From contig JBBIKW010000012.1 in assembly GCA_037445225.1 (NCBI GenBank), forward strand, positions 71,893 through 135,892: 64,000 bases of DNA, in the 5' to 3' direction. The notes under the pieces are model-generated. The model worked only from the letters and a program-made list of their open reading frames with translations, did no database searches and had not been told where the DNA came from. This stretch comes from M3007 sp037445225 (lineage in GTDB: Bacteria; Bacteroidota; Bacteroidia; Chitinophagales; Saprospiraceae). The first letter of the stretch is position 1; each line of letters starts with the position of its first letter. This document shows positions 43,601 to 51,286 of this stretch, piece after piece. A program made the translations under genes and the position numbers.

Positions 43601-45246
43601 CTGTGTGCTGGAGCGTCTCCAACGGCAACACGTTCGTAGGCGATACGGCGTGGATAGTTTTCCCCCAGGCGGGCCTCTACGACGTCACGCTATACGCCTA
43701 CGGCTGTGGCTACGACAGCGTGAAACAGTCGCTGCGCGCGCATCCACTGCCCACCTTGACCGTAAGCCACGACCCAGCGCGCTGCCCCGGCGACACCGTA
43801 TCGTTCTCGGCTGCCACCAATGCGCCAGGCTTTTGGCTGACTTTCGGCGACGGCGACACCACTGTGCTGAAAAATGCGAAGAAGGTATATACGGCTTCAG
43901 GTCAGTACCCCCTCCAGGCTTGGGCCGTTTCAGAGCGCGGCTGTCGCGCCGTATGGAGCGGCACGGTACAAGTGCTTACGCCACCAGTAGCCACGGCTAT
44001 AGTAGAAGACTCTCTTTGTGCAGGGGCACCAGTGCTGTTCCGCGGCACGAGCACGGTGCCGAATTCGAGCTGCCTATGGGACTTTGGCGACGGTAACCGA
44101 GCCGACGCCTGCCAACACCTGCACACGTATGGTGCCGCTGGCGTGTTTACTGCTGCTTTGACAGTCGTCTCACCCGAGGGCTGCCGCGACACGGACAGGA
44201 TGCTCGTGTACGTCCGAGAGCGCCCAGAAGTACAGCTTTCGCACGCAGTGAAAAAGCCCTGTTCTCCTGCTGTAGTGTTCTTCCAAAGCCAAACCGCCAA
44301 TACCACCGACCTCTTGTGGCAGCTGGACGACGGTACGACTAGCGCGCTTAGCGCCTTTCGACACACCTACCAAAAGGGAGGTACTTATCTGGTGCGACTG
44401 ATTGCCTCCAACGAGGGTATCTGTTTTGATACGGTCGAACAGCGCGTGGTTGTCTTTCAAACGCCCGACATCCACGTACAAATCGACCCGCATTGCACAG
44501 TAGCTGAGGGAACCGACCTCACTGTACTGACCCAGGCGAGCCACCACATTCAAGTGACGGGCACTGGATATCAAAGGATCGGAGACTTCCATCCCAGCCT
44601 GTCCTCGGGCAACTACTCCATCCGCGTCACCTCGCCCGAAGGCTGCACCCGCGACACGGCCCTTTTCATACTGCCGCCCAACGAGCTACACCTGTGGTTG
44701 GAAGAGGACTCGTTCACCATTCAACTGGGCGAACGCGTTCCGCTGCAAGCCTATGTCAACCAGACCAATGTAACCTTTACGTGGATTCCCCCCACCCACC
44801 TCAGCCGCCCCGACATCTCCAACCCTATCGCAGCCCCTTGGGTCTCCACGACATACACTGTGTTGGCTGAAAATGCCGAGGGATGTGTTAAGCGCGAAAC
44901 GGTGTGGATAGGGGTGCTCATCGTCCGAAACGTTGGGCTCTTCATTCCCGATGCCTTTACGCCCAATGGCGACGGGGTCAACGACATCTTCTACGTCCGC
45001 AACAGCAATCCGGCCATCGTTGGCATCGACCGGTTCCAAATCTTCGATAAATACGACGAGAAGGTGTTCGATGTCCGCGATCTGCCCGGCGGGCACGAGG
45101 CGGCTCCAGAGAACCCTTCGTGGGGGTGGGACGGCACCTTCCGCGGCAGCAAAGCCGAGATGGGTTCCTACCGCTATGTGGTCGAGCTGCGCTATGTGGA
45201 CGGCATGGTGCGAGCCATACAGGGTACAGTTCAGCTCATACGCTAA
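40672..45246 (+). pseudogene. Very large type B T9SS substrate with disrupted N-terminal region
   Basis: The reading frame that starts at ATG 40672 (signal peptide MKGFLSLFLLLSPTLALWSQ) and the frame that ends at 45246 are the same, ~1525 codons in total, but it is broken. Around 40966 it meets TAG. There the sensible protein moves to another frame (HYEIEYIVKLETFHEDPTIS) for about 90 bases and returns near 41035 (PPSPEIVLSGSLYCVNRPVV). A second in-frame TAG is at 41458-41460 (VKPNAG-stop-EWLEPDS). From 41461 the frame is clean: PKD-like domains (WHFGDGDSTT before the stop, WDFGDGNRADACQHLHTYG after it), then the type B CTD (IPDAFTPNGDGVNDIFYV...GTVQLIR). The PorP/SprF partner follows 22 bp later. 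It is either a decaying gene or a few base-call errors near homopolymers. Confidence 0.7.
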
Positions 45247-45268
45247 GTTTAAAAACCATCCATCTGCT

Positions 45269-46300
45269 ATGAAAAAGATAGGAACTCTTGCGGCTGTTTT
45301 TGTCATAGGGTGCTCCCAGGCGCTGAGCCAAGATTTTCACTTCGCGCAAGCGCTCTTCGCCCCCCAAACCATCAACCCAGCGGCTGTAGGACATCAGTCG
45401 TTCTATCGCGCGCAGGTAGCGGCACTGTACCGCGGCCAATGGGAAAACGCCGCACATCGCAACGCCTATTCCGGCGCTCTCATCGCTGCAGACATGCGTT
45501 TTTGCTTGCCGGGCCAAGACTTCTTTGCTTTGGGCATGAGTGTGCAACGCGATGGCAGCCCATTGGGCGAGCTGAGCAACACCGCTGCTCGCTTAGCGGG
45601 GGCATTCCACTTGCATTTAGGGCGTAAGACCTTCGCCAGTGCTGGCGCATACATTGGCGGATTGGCCTATCGCATATCGCCGCATCAGCTGAAGTTCGAC
45701 GCCCAGTATCAGAGCGGAGCCTATAATCCACAGGCGCCCAACGGGGAGAACTTTGAGCGCTTAAACGCTCTTCAACCCGATATGGGCCCCGGTTTAGAAG
45801 TGTACAACAACGAAAGCGGCTTTTCTGGTGGTTTTGCTTTCCACCATCTCAACCAACCCTCGTATTCGTTCTTCGGCGACGACGCCAATCGGGTGGGAAT
45901 AAGTTGGATAGTGCACGGCAGTATAGCGGTAGGGCCCCAGCGTGCCTATTTGGTGCGCATGCTGTGGCGCAAGCAGTCCATAAGCAACCAAAACAGCGCC
46001 CAGTGGCAAGCGCCGACGGGCGCATTCGGCCGGCTGCGCTTTTCGCCTAAAGGCGGCACGCGCCTGCAGGCTACCAGCGGTGCTTATCTGCGCTGGGGCG
46101 GACGCACGCGCTCAGCCATCGCCCTCAACACCATAGTGCCTACCATACAGCTGGGCAACGACTACTTCAGCGCCGCCCTCTCGTACGATGTGCCGCTGCA
46201 ACAGCTGCACCAGCGCTTTAGCGGCGGATTGGAAGTGGCGCTTTCCTACAGCGTAGGCCGGGCCGACCGCTGTATCTCCTGTCGCGGGCCAGGGCTATGA
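45269..46300 (+). CDS. PorP/SprF family type IX secretion membrane protein
   Basis: A 343-aa outer-membrane barrel with signal peptide MKKIGTLAAVFVIGCSQALS. Family hallmarks are DFHFAQALFAPQTINPAAVG at the mature N-terminus, ALYRGQWENA, GALIAADMRFCLPGQDFFAL, GMSVQRDGSPLG and the C-terminal LSYDVPLQQLHQRFSGGLEV...ALSYSV. PorP/SprF proteins are usually encoded just behind a type B CTD protein and help to export it or hold it on the surface. Here the partner is the disrupted large gene 22 bp upstream, with which it shares a transcript. ATG 45269 is chosen since it starts the signal peptide. A Cys-rich tail (RADRCISCRGPGL) is unusual for the family. Confidence 0.88.
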   Translation: MKKIGTLAAVFVIGCSQALSQDFHFAQALFAPQTINPAAVGHQSFYRAQVAALYRGQWENAAHRNAYSGALIAADMRFCLPGQDFFALGMSVQRDGSPLGELSNTAARLAGAFHLHLGRKTFASAGAYIGGLAYRISPHQLKFDAQYQSGAYNPQAPNGENFERLNALQPDMGPGLEVYNNESGFSGGFAFHHLNQPSYSFFGDDANRVGISWIVHGSIAVGPQRAYLVRMLWRKQSISNQNSAQWQAPTGAFGRLRFSPKGGTRLQATSGAYLRWGGRTRSAIALNTIVPTIQLGNDYFSAALSYDVPLQQLHQRFSGGLEVALSYSVGRADRCISCRGPGL

Positions 46301-46305
46301 TGGCC

Positions 46306-47256
46306 CTATGGTTTGCGCTTAAAGCGGTCGTCGGTAAGCGCGTGGAGAAATGCCTCTAAGTCGTCTTTTTCCGCTTCGGTAAGGCCTAAAGGCCGGGCTA
46401 ACAGCGTATCGCGGCCAATGCTGTTGGGCACGAAGCGGTCGGGATTGTCGTAGTAGTCGATAACTTCGCGCAAAGTGCGAAAAGCGCCGTGGTGCATGTA
46501 AGGAGCCGACACAGCGACATTGCGCAGGCCGGGTACTTTGAAGCGACCTAAGTCGGCCGAGTCTTTTGTTACAGCAAAACGACCTGGATCGTTGAGATCT
46601 TGACCGTTGTACAAGCCGATGTTTCGAAATTCGTCACCCGTGAAATCGGGCCCAAAGTGGCAGTCGAAACACTTGCCCTTTCCTATAAAGATCGCGCGCC
46701 CGCGGACGGCAGCAGCGCTCATGGCATTCTCATCGCCCTGCATCCAGCGGTCGAAGGGCGTATCGGCGGTCTCTAATGTCCGAATGAAGGCAGCCAGCGC
46801 GTCCGCTAAAGCCGCCGTATCGGGCAAGCGCCCATAGACCTGTTGAAAGTACCGAGCATAGCGCGCGTCGGCGCGCAAACGCGCTATGGCTTCTGTCAAG
46901 GGGAGCGCCATTTCTATGGGGTTTTCTATAGGGCGCAGCACTTGCTCCTCTAACGTCGCAGCGCGCCCATCCCAAAAGAAAGCCGAGCGAAACCCCATGT
47001 TGGTGATGGGCGGCGTGTTGCGCGTGCCCTTCTGCCCACCCACGCCCACACTTACTGCTGCTGTATCGCCAAAGGCAAACTCCGGCAGGTGGCACGAGGC
47101 ACAGCGAATGGTGCCGTCGGCCGACAGCAACGGCTCCTCAAAAAGCATGCGGCCCAACTCTTCCCGAGTAAGCGGCTCCACCTCATTGGACTGAAAAGCT
47201 ACCAACCCCCAGATGGCAACTCCTACAAAGAAAAAAATGAATGCCCTGCGCTTCAT
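46306..47256 (-). CDS. Di-haem cytochrome c peroxidase (MauG/CcpA family)
   Basis: A 316-aa periplasmic protein. The N-terminus is a short basic signal (MKRRAFIFFFVGVAIWGLVA). Haem 1 binds at CASCH in TIRCASCHLPEFAFGD and haem 2 at CFDCH in GKGKCFDCHFGPDFTG. The distal Met/His ligand region is APYMHHGAF. The motif NTPPITNMGFRSAFFWDGRA is characteristic of bacterial cytochrome c peroxidases, which reduce hydrogen peroxide with electrons from cytochrome c. The length is typical. A -7 element ends only 8 bases before the ATG, so the transcript is nearly leaderless. It converges with the PorP/SprF gene, with 5 bp between the ends. Confidence 0.9.
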   Translation of the reverse strand: MKRRAFIFFFVGVAIWGLVAFQSNEVEPLTREELGRMLFEEPLLSADGTIRCASCHLPEFAFGDTAAVSVGVGGQKGTRNTPPITNMGFRSAFFWDGRAATLEEQVLRPIENPIEMALPLTEAIARLRADARYARYFQQVYGRLPDTAALADALAAFIRTLETADTPFDRWMQGDENAMSAAAVRGRAIFIGKGKCFDCHFGPDFTGDEFRNIGLYNGQDLNDPGRFAVTKDSADLGRFKVPGLRNVAVSAPYMHHGAFRTLREVIDYYDNPDRFVPNSIGRDTLLARPLGLTEAEKDDLEAFLHALTDDRFKRKP

Positions 47257-47264
47257 AGCCGCGA

Positions 47265-47272
47265 CAAAGGTA
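47265..47272 (-). promoter_or_regulatory. -7 promoter element with almost no leader
   Basis: TACCTTTG on the minus strand, only 8 bases before the ATG (47256) of the cytochrome c peroxidase. With transcription starting ~7 bases after this element, the mRNA would have almost no leader. Confidence 0.5.
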
Positions 47273-47674
47273 GCGCGCGAAAAAACTACAGCAGCCGCTT
47301 CCGGCGCTGATCTTGGTCAGTTCCGTCGCCTTCTATGTAGCCTTCCATGAGCCAGATTTTCTCGCTGCTCGAGCCATCCGTAGAATAAATAGCACAATCT
47401 CGTGTCGCCTTGAGCAGGTTGCAATAGGGATGGGTCTGTATTTAGGCTTTGTTACGCAAATCCCTTTCCTCATGCGCTGCCCCCATCTCATTCGACACTC
47501 ATGCGATTTTAACGGTCTTTATGGCCGCGATTTGAATAAGCCTGTTCAAAATGGTTGCCGCGGCGGCAGCCACCTAAGCCCTTCTGCATACCCTTGCTCT
47601 TTCTATGCGGTCTTGCGCCAGAAATAGGTCTTTAAGGTCTCCGCATAATCTGGTAGCCAAGGCTTTTAGGGAAG
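47273..47674. other. Divergent intergenic region without a recognisable gene
   Basis: About 400 bp lie between the -7 element of the peroxidase gene and the promoter of the haloperoxidase-like gene. A 104-codon frame crosses 47313-47627 but has no protein features I trust (mixed Cys/His/Arg composition, no RBS, no homology). A G/C-rich inverted repeat (TGCCGC...CGGCA) lies near 47555-47568. I found no tRNA or other RNA gene here. Confidence 0.4.
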
Positions 47675-47706
47675 GTTGGATGTGCCTATCCGTGTCCTTA
47701 TCTTTG
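47675..47706 (+). promoter_or_regulatory. Promoter of the haloperoxidase-like gene
   Basis: TATCTTTG (47699-47706) matches the Bacteroidota -7 element, and GTTG at 47675-47678 stands 20 bases upstream, the expected place for the -33 TTTG/TTG box. The ATG at 47729 follows 22 nt later. Confidence 0.6.
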
Positions 47707-47728
47707 CCTCCACGTAAAAACAACACCC

Positions 47729-49096
47729 ATGAGCAGAATACAGAGCAGATGGCTGTACGTTCTTTCCCTGCTGGGCATTTCCTTTGTCTTTGGTACAGGT
47801 TGTCGCTCCGATGCCTACAAAATGAAGGCGGAAGATCCGGAGCTGTTGCACCGAGGGATGCGCCGCATTACCGACATTATGCGGCACGACATTTTCTCGC
47901 CTCCAGTAGCGTCGCGCGTCTATGTCTACTCTGCTGTAGCGGCTTACGAGGCCTTGCGTCCAGGGTACCCGGAATATCGATCCTTGGCAGGTCAGGTGAA
48001 TGGACTAACGCCGTGCCCTGAGCCAGAGAAAGGCCAGGAATACTGCTTTCCGCTAGCCTCCATCACAGCGCTGATGAAGGTGGGGCAACACTTAGTCTTC
48101 TCAGAGTGGAATATGGACAGCCTGAGAAGCTCGATATTTGCTGATTTTGAGCGCATGGCCATCCCGCGCGATGTCTATTGGCGCTCGGTGGCTTACGGAG
48201 AAGCGGTAGCCGATCACATCATCAACTGGTCGAAGACAGATAACTACGCCGAGACGCGCAGCCTTCCTAAGTTTACCATCAACGCTAAAGACCCCGCTCG
48301 GTGGGTGCCCACTCCGCCACAGCATGCCGACGCCTTGGAGCCGCACTGGAAAGAAATACGCCCTTGGGTGCTCGACTCTGCCCGCCAGTTCAAACCCGAT
48401 CCGCCCATCCCATATAGCGAAGCGAAAAACAGCGACTTCTATCGCGCCGCCCTGGAAGTATACGAAGTCAGCAAGAAGCTGACCGATTACGAGCGCGAAA
48501 CGGCCCTCTATTGGGACTGCAACCCTTTTGAAGTGACGACGGTAGGGCACTTGATGGTGGCTTTGAAAAAGATCAGTCCTACCGGCCATTGGATAAATAT
48601 CGCTACCCATCTCTGTCGCAAGGCCCGCACTTCGCTCATTCAGTCGGCGGAGGTCTACGCCCTGCTCTCGTTAGCTATAGCCGACGCCTTTATCAGCTGC
48701 TGGGCTGAGAAATATACCAGTGCTTTGCTGCGACCAGAGACCTACATCAATCGCCACATCGATCCCGATTGGCGGCCTTTCATCGAGTCGCCGCCCTTCC
48801 CAGAGCACACCAGTGGTCACGCAACCATGTCGGGCGCGGCAGGAGAGGTGTTGACTCGCCTATTTGGAGAAAACTTCTCCTTTATCGACAGCACAGAGAT
48901 AGAGTTTGGTTTGCCGCCGCGCACTTTTTCTTCCATCTACGAAGCCTCAGACCAAGCCGCCATGAGCCGCCTGTACGGAGGGATACACTATCGCTATGGA
49001 AACGAAAAAGGTCGCCTCAACGGTCGCCAAATCGGTCGATACGTGTGGGAAAAGGTTCGACTTTGCTCTTCTGAGAAAAATTTAACAGTAAATTAA
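47729..49096 (+). CDS. Vanadium-dependent haloperoxidase/PAP2-like lipoprotein
   Basis: A 455-aa protein with an N-terminal lipoprotein signal (SLLGISFVFGTGC, Cys25). The C-terminal half holds the whole vanadate/phosphate-binding set of the haloperoxidase-PAP2 superfamily: EKYTSALLRPE (K-x6-RP), EHTSGHATMSGAAG (SGH) and SRLYGGIHYRYGNEKGRL (SR...H). The N-terminal half is helical (RITDIMRHDIFSPPVASRVY, VYVYSAVAAYEALR) as in bacterial VHPO-like proteins. True haloperoxidase activity and acid phosphatase activity both use this site, and the sequence does not decide between them. A lipid anchor would place it on the inner or outer membrane. The promoter at 47675-47706 and the terminator at 49202-49232 show that it is transcribed alone. 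Confidence 0.82.
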   Translation: MSRIQSRWLYVLSLLGISFVFGTGCRSDAYKMKAEDPELLHRGMRRITDIMRHDIFSPPVASRVYVYSAVAAYEALRPGYPEYRSLAGQVNGLTPCPEPEKGQEYCFPLASITALMKVGQHLVFSEWNMDSLRSSIFADFERMAIPRDVYWRSVAYGEAVADHIINWSKTDNYAETRSLPKFTINAKDPARWVPTPPQHADALEPHWKEIRPWVLDSARQFKPDPPIPYSEAKNSDFYRAALEVYEVSKKLTDYERETALYWDCNPFEVTTVGHLMVALKKISPTGHWINIATHLCRKARTSLIQSAEVYALLSLAIADAFISCWAEKYTSALLRPETYINRHIDPDWRPFIESPPFPEHTSGHATMSGAAGEVLTRLFGENFSFIDSTEIEFGLPPRTFSSIYEASDQAAMSRLYGGIHYRYGNEKGRLNGRQIGRYVWEKVRLCSSEKNLTVN

Positions 49097-49201
49097 ATCT
49101 CGCTTCGAGTCCTCTTCAGAGAGGGTAGGATACTTTTGCTTTTGTGTCTCCCTGTCTCGAAGAATAAGAGTTCAGTAGTTTAAAAGGTTAGGAATTGACT
49201 T

Positions 49202-49232
49202 GCCCGGCCGACGAAAGTTAGCCGGGCTTTTT
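49202..49232 (+). terminator. Rho-independent terminator
   Basis: A perfect 7-bp GC stem (GCCCGGC 49202-49208 with GCCGGGC 49221-49227), 12-nt loop and TTTTT at 49228-49232. It lies 105 bp after the haloperoxidase-like gene and just before the convergent rhodanese gene. Confidence 0.75.
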
Positions 49233-49247
49233 CACATGGAGGAGCTT

Positions 49248-49754
49248 CTAATACACTTTTTTGCCGCGCTTGAGCCACACGCCCCATTTTCGGTCGTATG
49301 CATGTACGTTCTCCGTAGGGCCAAGGGCATCGTATACTGGGAAGCCCTGGTTGACCCACTCGAAGATCCCTCCATACAGGTTCCATACGCGTTCGAACCC
49401 TACAGATAAGAGCTGCTCGGCTATTTTTTCGCTTCGATATCCCACAGAGCAGTAGACTACGATAGGCGTTTTCTTGTCTATGTCGCCTACTTTATCCACC
49501 TGGAAAGTCTCATAGCCCACCCACCGCGCTCCGGCAATATGACTGACATCATATTCGCGTCGTTCCCGAGCGTCCAAAAACAAATACCCTTTGACGTGCT
49601 GAGCAGCCTCCTGTACCGACATTTCTGGCACGCTGTGGCGAAGAATAGCTTGCAACAAAAGTCGGTAAGAGCCGCGCTGAGAATAGCCATAGCTCCCTGT
49701 CGTAAACAGCAGGCCAACCCAAAACATACCCCCTAATGCGCGGTAAAATGCCAT
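49248..49754 (-). CDS. Exported rhodanese-like domain protein
   Basis: A 168-aa protein with an N-terminal hydrophobic signal (YRALGGMFWVGLLFTTGSYG) and a single rhodanese domain at ~45-140. The domain shows MSVQEAAQHVKGYLFLDARE, YDVSHIAGARWVGYE, PIVVYCSVGYRSEKIAEQL (active-site Cys in CSVGYRS) and VWNLYGGIFEWVNQGFPV. The catalytic Cys is present, so sulfur transfer is possible; the six-residue loop is the thiosulfate/3-mercaptopyruvate-type size. The last ~20 residues (VHAYDRKWGVWLKRGKKVY) form a conserved-looking basic tail. Export suggests a periplasmic role. The physiological donor is unknown. Confidence 0.85.
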   Translation of the reverse strand: MAFYRALGGMFWVGLLFTTGSYGYSQRGSYRLLLQAILRHSVPEMSVQEAAQHVKGYLFLDARERREYDVSHIAGARWVGYETFQVDKVGDIDKKTPIVVYCSVGYRSEKIAEQLLSVGFERVWNLYGGIFEWVNQGFPVYDALGPTENVHAYDRKWGVWLKRGKKVY

Positions 49755-49906
49755 CCGCGAAGATCAACCTAGAGAATAAAAATACTACAGCGGCGGAGGA
49801 TTCAAACGATCTCGGCAAGCAAAGAGGCCGAGGGCACACTTGAAAGAAGTTTATAAAGAGGGAAACCTATAGGGATTATAAACCAAAGCGGGGGCCCTGT
49901 CTATGT

Positions 49907-49939
49907 AAAAAATCCTACTGCCAATTACGAGCAGTAGGA
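49907..49939 (-). terminator. Rho-independent terminator of prs
   Basis: On the minus strand, TCCTACTGC and GCAGTAGGA form a perfect 9-bp stem (49913-49921 with 49931-49939, 9-nt loop), followed by six T (49907-49912). It stands 106 bp after the prs stop. Confidence 0.8.
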
Positions 49940-50044
49940 GAATCAAAACATACTATGAGAAAACTAGAACGAAGATAAGGGCGCTTACTTTTTGGGAAAA
50001 AGCACCATTTACGGAACGGCAGTATTTTTAAGGGAACGGCTCTA

Positions 50045-50986
50045 TTAGGGTTGTTTCCAGTGGAACAGGGCGGCGATGGATTTATGTTCGACAGTATTTC
50101 GAATGGCGCGCGAGAACAGCTTGGCCGTAGAAAGCACCTTTATCTTGGGCGAAGGGCGGCGCAACGGGATGGTGTCGCATACGATGAGTTCGGACAGCTG
50201 CGATTTTTCAATGTTCTCGTAGGCGTTGCCCGAAAGCACAGGGTGGGTGCAGATGGCGCGCACCGATCGGGCCCCCTTTTCGATGAGCGCATCGGCCGCC
50301 TTGCTCAGGGTGCCTGCCGTATCCACTAAGTCGTCCACCAAAACGACGTCGGCGCCGTTGACGTCGCCAATGACGGTTATCGACTCCACTTGGTTAGCTT
50401 TAGAACGGTACTTGTCGCAGATAACTAAGTCGCGTTTGAAGTGTTTGGCGAATTCACGGGCGCGCTTGACCCCCCCTACGTCCGGACTAGCAAAAACGGT
50501 GTTGGACAGGTCGTGGTGTTTTTCCAGGTAGGGAATGTAAATCGCCTCGGAGCGCAAATGGTCTACAGGAATATCGAAAAAGCCTTGCACCTGGTCGGCG
50601 TGTAGGTCCATCGTCATGATGCGATTAGCGCCTGCCGTGGTGAGAAGGTTGGCCATCAGCTTAGCGCTGATGGGTACGCGCGGCATGTCTTTTCGGTCTT
50701 GCCGGGCATAGCCGAAATAGGGAATGACCGCTGTGATGTATCCAGCAGAGGCGCGCCGCGCCGCATCGATACACAGGAGCAGCTCTACTAAATTGTCATG
50801 GGGTTGGTAGGTGCTTTGGATAAAAAAGACAAAGGCGCCTCGCACACTTTCCTGGATGACAGGCTGCATCTCGCCATCGCTGAAGCGGTGCAGGAGCTTG
50901 CGCCCTAAGGGCTCATCGTAGTAAAAAGCGATTTCCTGGGCTAAACTTTCGGAGGCAGAACAGGCAAAAAGCTTGACTTCGGGCAT
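50045..50986 (-). CDS. prs: Ribose-phosphate pyrophosphokinase (PRPP synthetase)
   Basis: A 313-aa enzyme that makes PRPP from ribose 5-phosphate and ATP for nucleotide, His and Trp synthesis. The start ATG 50986 gives the canonical N-terminus MPEVKLFACSASESLAQEIA. The in-frame ATG at 51058 overlaps the -7 element at 51056-51063 and so cannot be transcribed. Motifs are FSDGEMQPVIQESVRGAFVF, AVIPYFGYARQDRKD, MTMDLHADQVQGFFDIPVDH (signature His/Asp) and the PRPP loop VVLVDDLVDTAGT. Length is normal. It is followed by a strong terminator and preceded by a long leader (69 nt). Confidence 0.95.
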   Translation of the reverse strand: MPEVKLFACSASESLAQEIAFYYDEPLGRKLLHRFSDGEMQPVIQESVRGAFVFFIQSTYQPHDNLVELLLCIDAARRASAGYITAVIPYFGYARQDRKDMPRVPISAKLMANLLTTAGANRIMTMDLHADQVQGFFDIPVDHLRSEAIYIPYLEKHHDLSNTVFASPDVGGVKRAREFAKHFKRDLVICDKYRSKANQVESITVIGDVNGADVVLVDDLVDTAGTLSKAADALIEKGARSVRAICTHPVLSGNAYENIEKSQLSELIVCDTIPLRRPSPKIKVLSTAKLFSRAIRNTVEHKSIAALFHWKQP

Positions 50987-51055
50987 CGTATTGCCGGCGT
51001 AGGGTGGGTTAGGGAGCTCGCTCTGGCTGAGTGGCAAGGAGTTGTAATTTTTGGG

Positions 51056-51063
51056 CAAAGTTA
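51056..51063 (-). promoter_or_regulatory. -7 promoter element of prs
   Basis: TAACTTTG on the minus strand, 69 nt before ATG 50986. It excludes the upstream in-frame ATG at 51058 as the start of prs. Confidence 0.55.
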
Positions 51064-51181
51064 CGCCAACGTGAAGAGGATTTTATCGGTCGTGCCGAAA
51101 AACCTCCTGCAAAGGCCGCTTAGGCGCGCAGCAGTATTTTGCTTAGGCTGACGACGGGAGCATCAAGGCCATCCCTGAGGG

Positions 51182-51189
51182 TACTTTTG
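51182..51189 (+). promoter_or_regulatory. -7 promoter element TAnnTTTG
   Basis: TACTTTTG, 97 nt before the aminotransferase ATG at 51287. The long leader lowers confidence. Confidence 0.4.
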
Positions 51190-51286
51190 CGCTTATTGGC
51201 ATAAATTTACAACGCAAGAGGGCTGTGAACTGGTCGATTATACACAGCGTCGATGGAGCACCACTTTAGCCCTTGTACGAAAGTCA

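Larger units (their letters stand above)
50987..51286. other. Divergent promoter region between prs and the aminotransferase gene
   Basis: No gene is seen. The region holds the -7 elements of both genes: 51056-51063 on the minus strand and 51182-51189 on the plus strand. The plus-strand leader would be ~90 nt; I see no riboswitch-like fold in it by eye. Confidence 0.5.

Noticed and set aside
47313..47627. A 104-codon plus-strand frame in the gap between the peroxidase and haloperoxidase genes
   Set aside because: No recognisable protein features, no promoter motif before it, and composition unlike neighbouring genes.
49755..50044. Possible tRNA or small RNA between the rhodanese and prs genes
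   Set aside because: The only strong fold is the 9-bp hairpin with a T run that acts as the prs terminator; no cloverleaf or T-loop sequence was seen.
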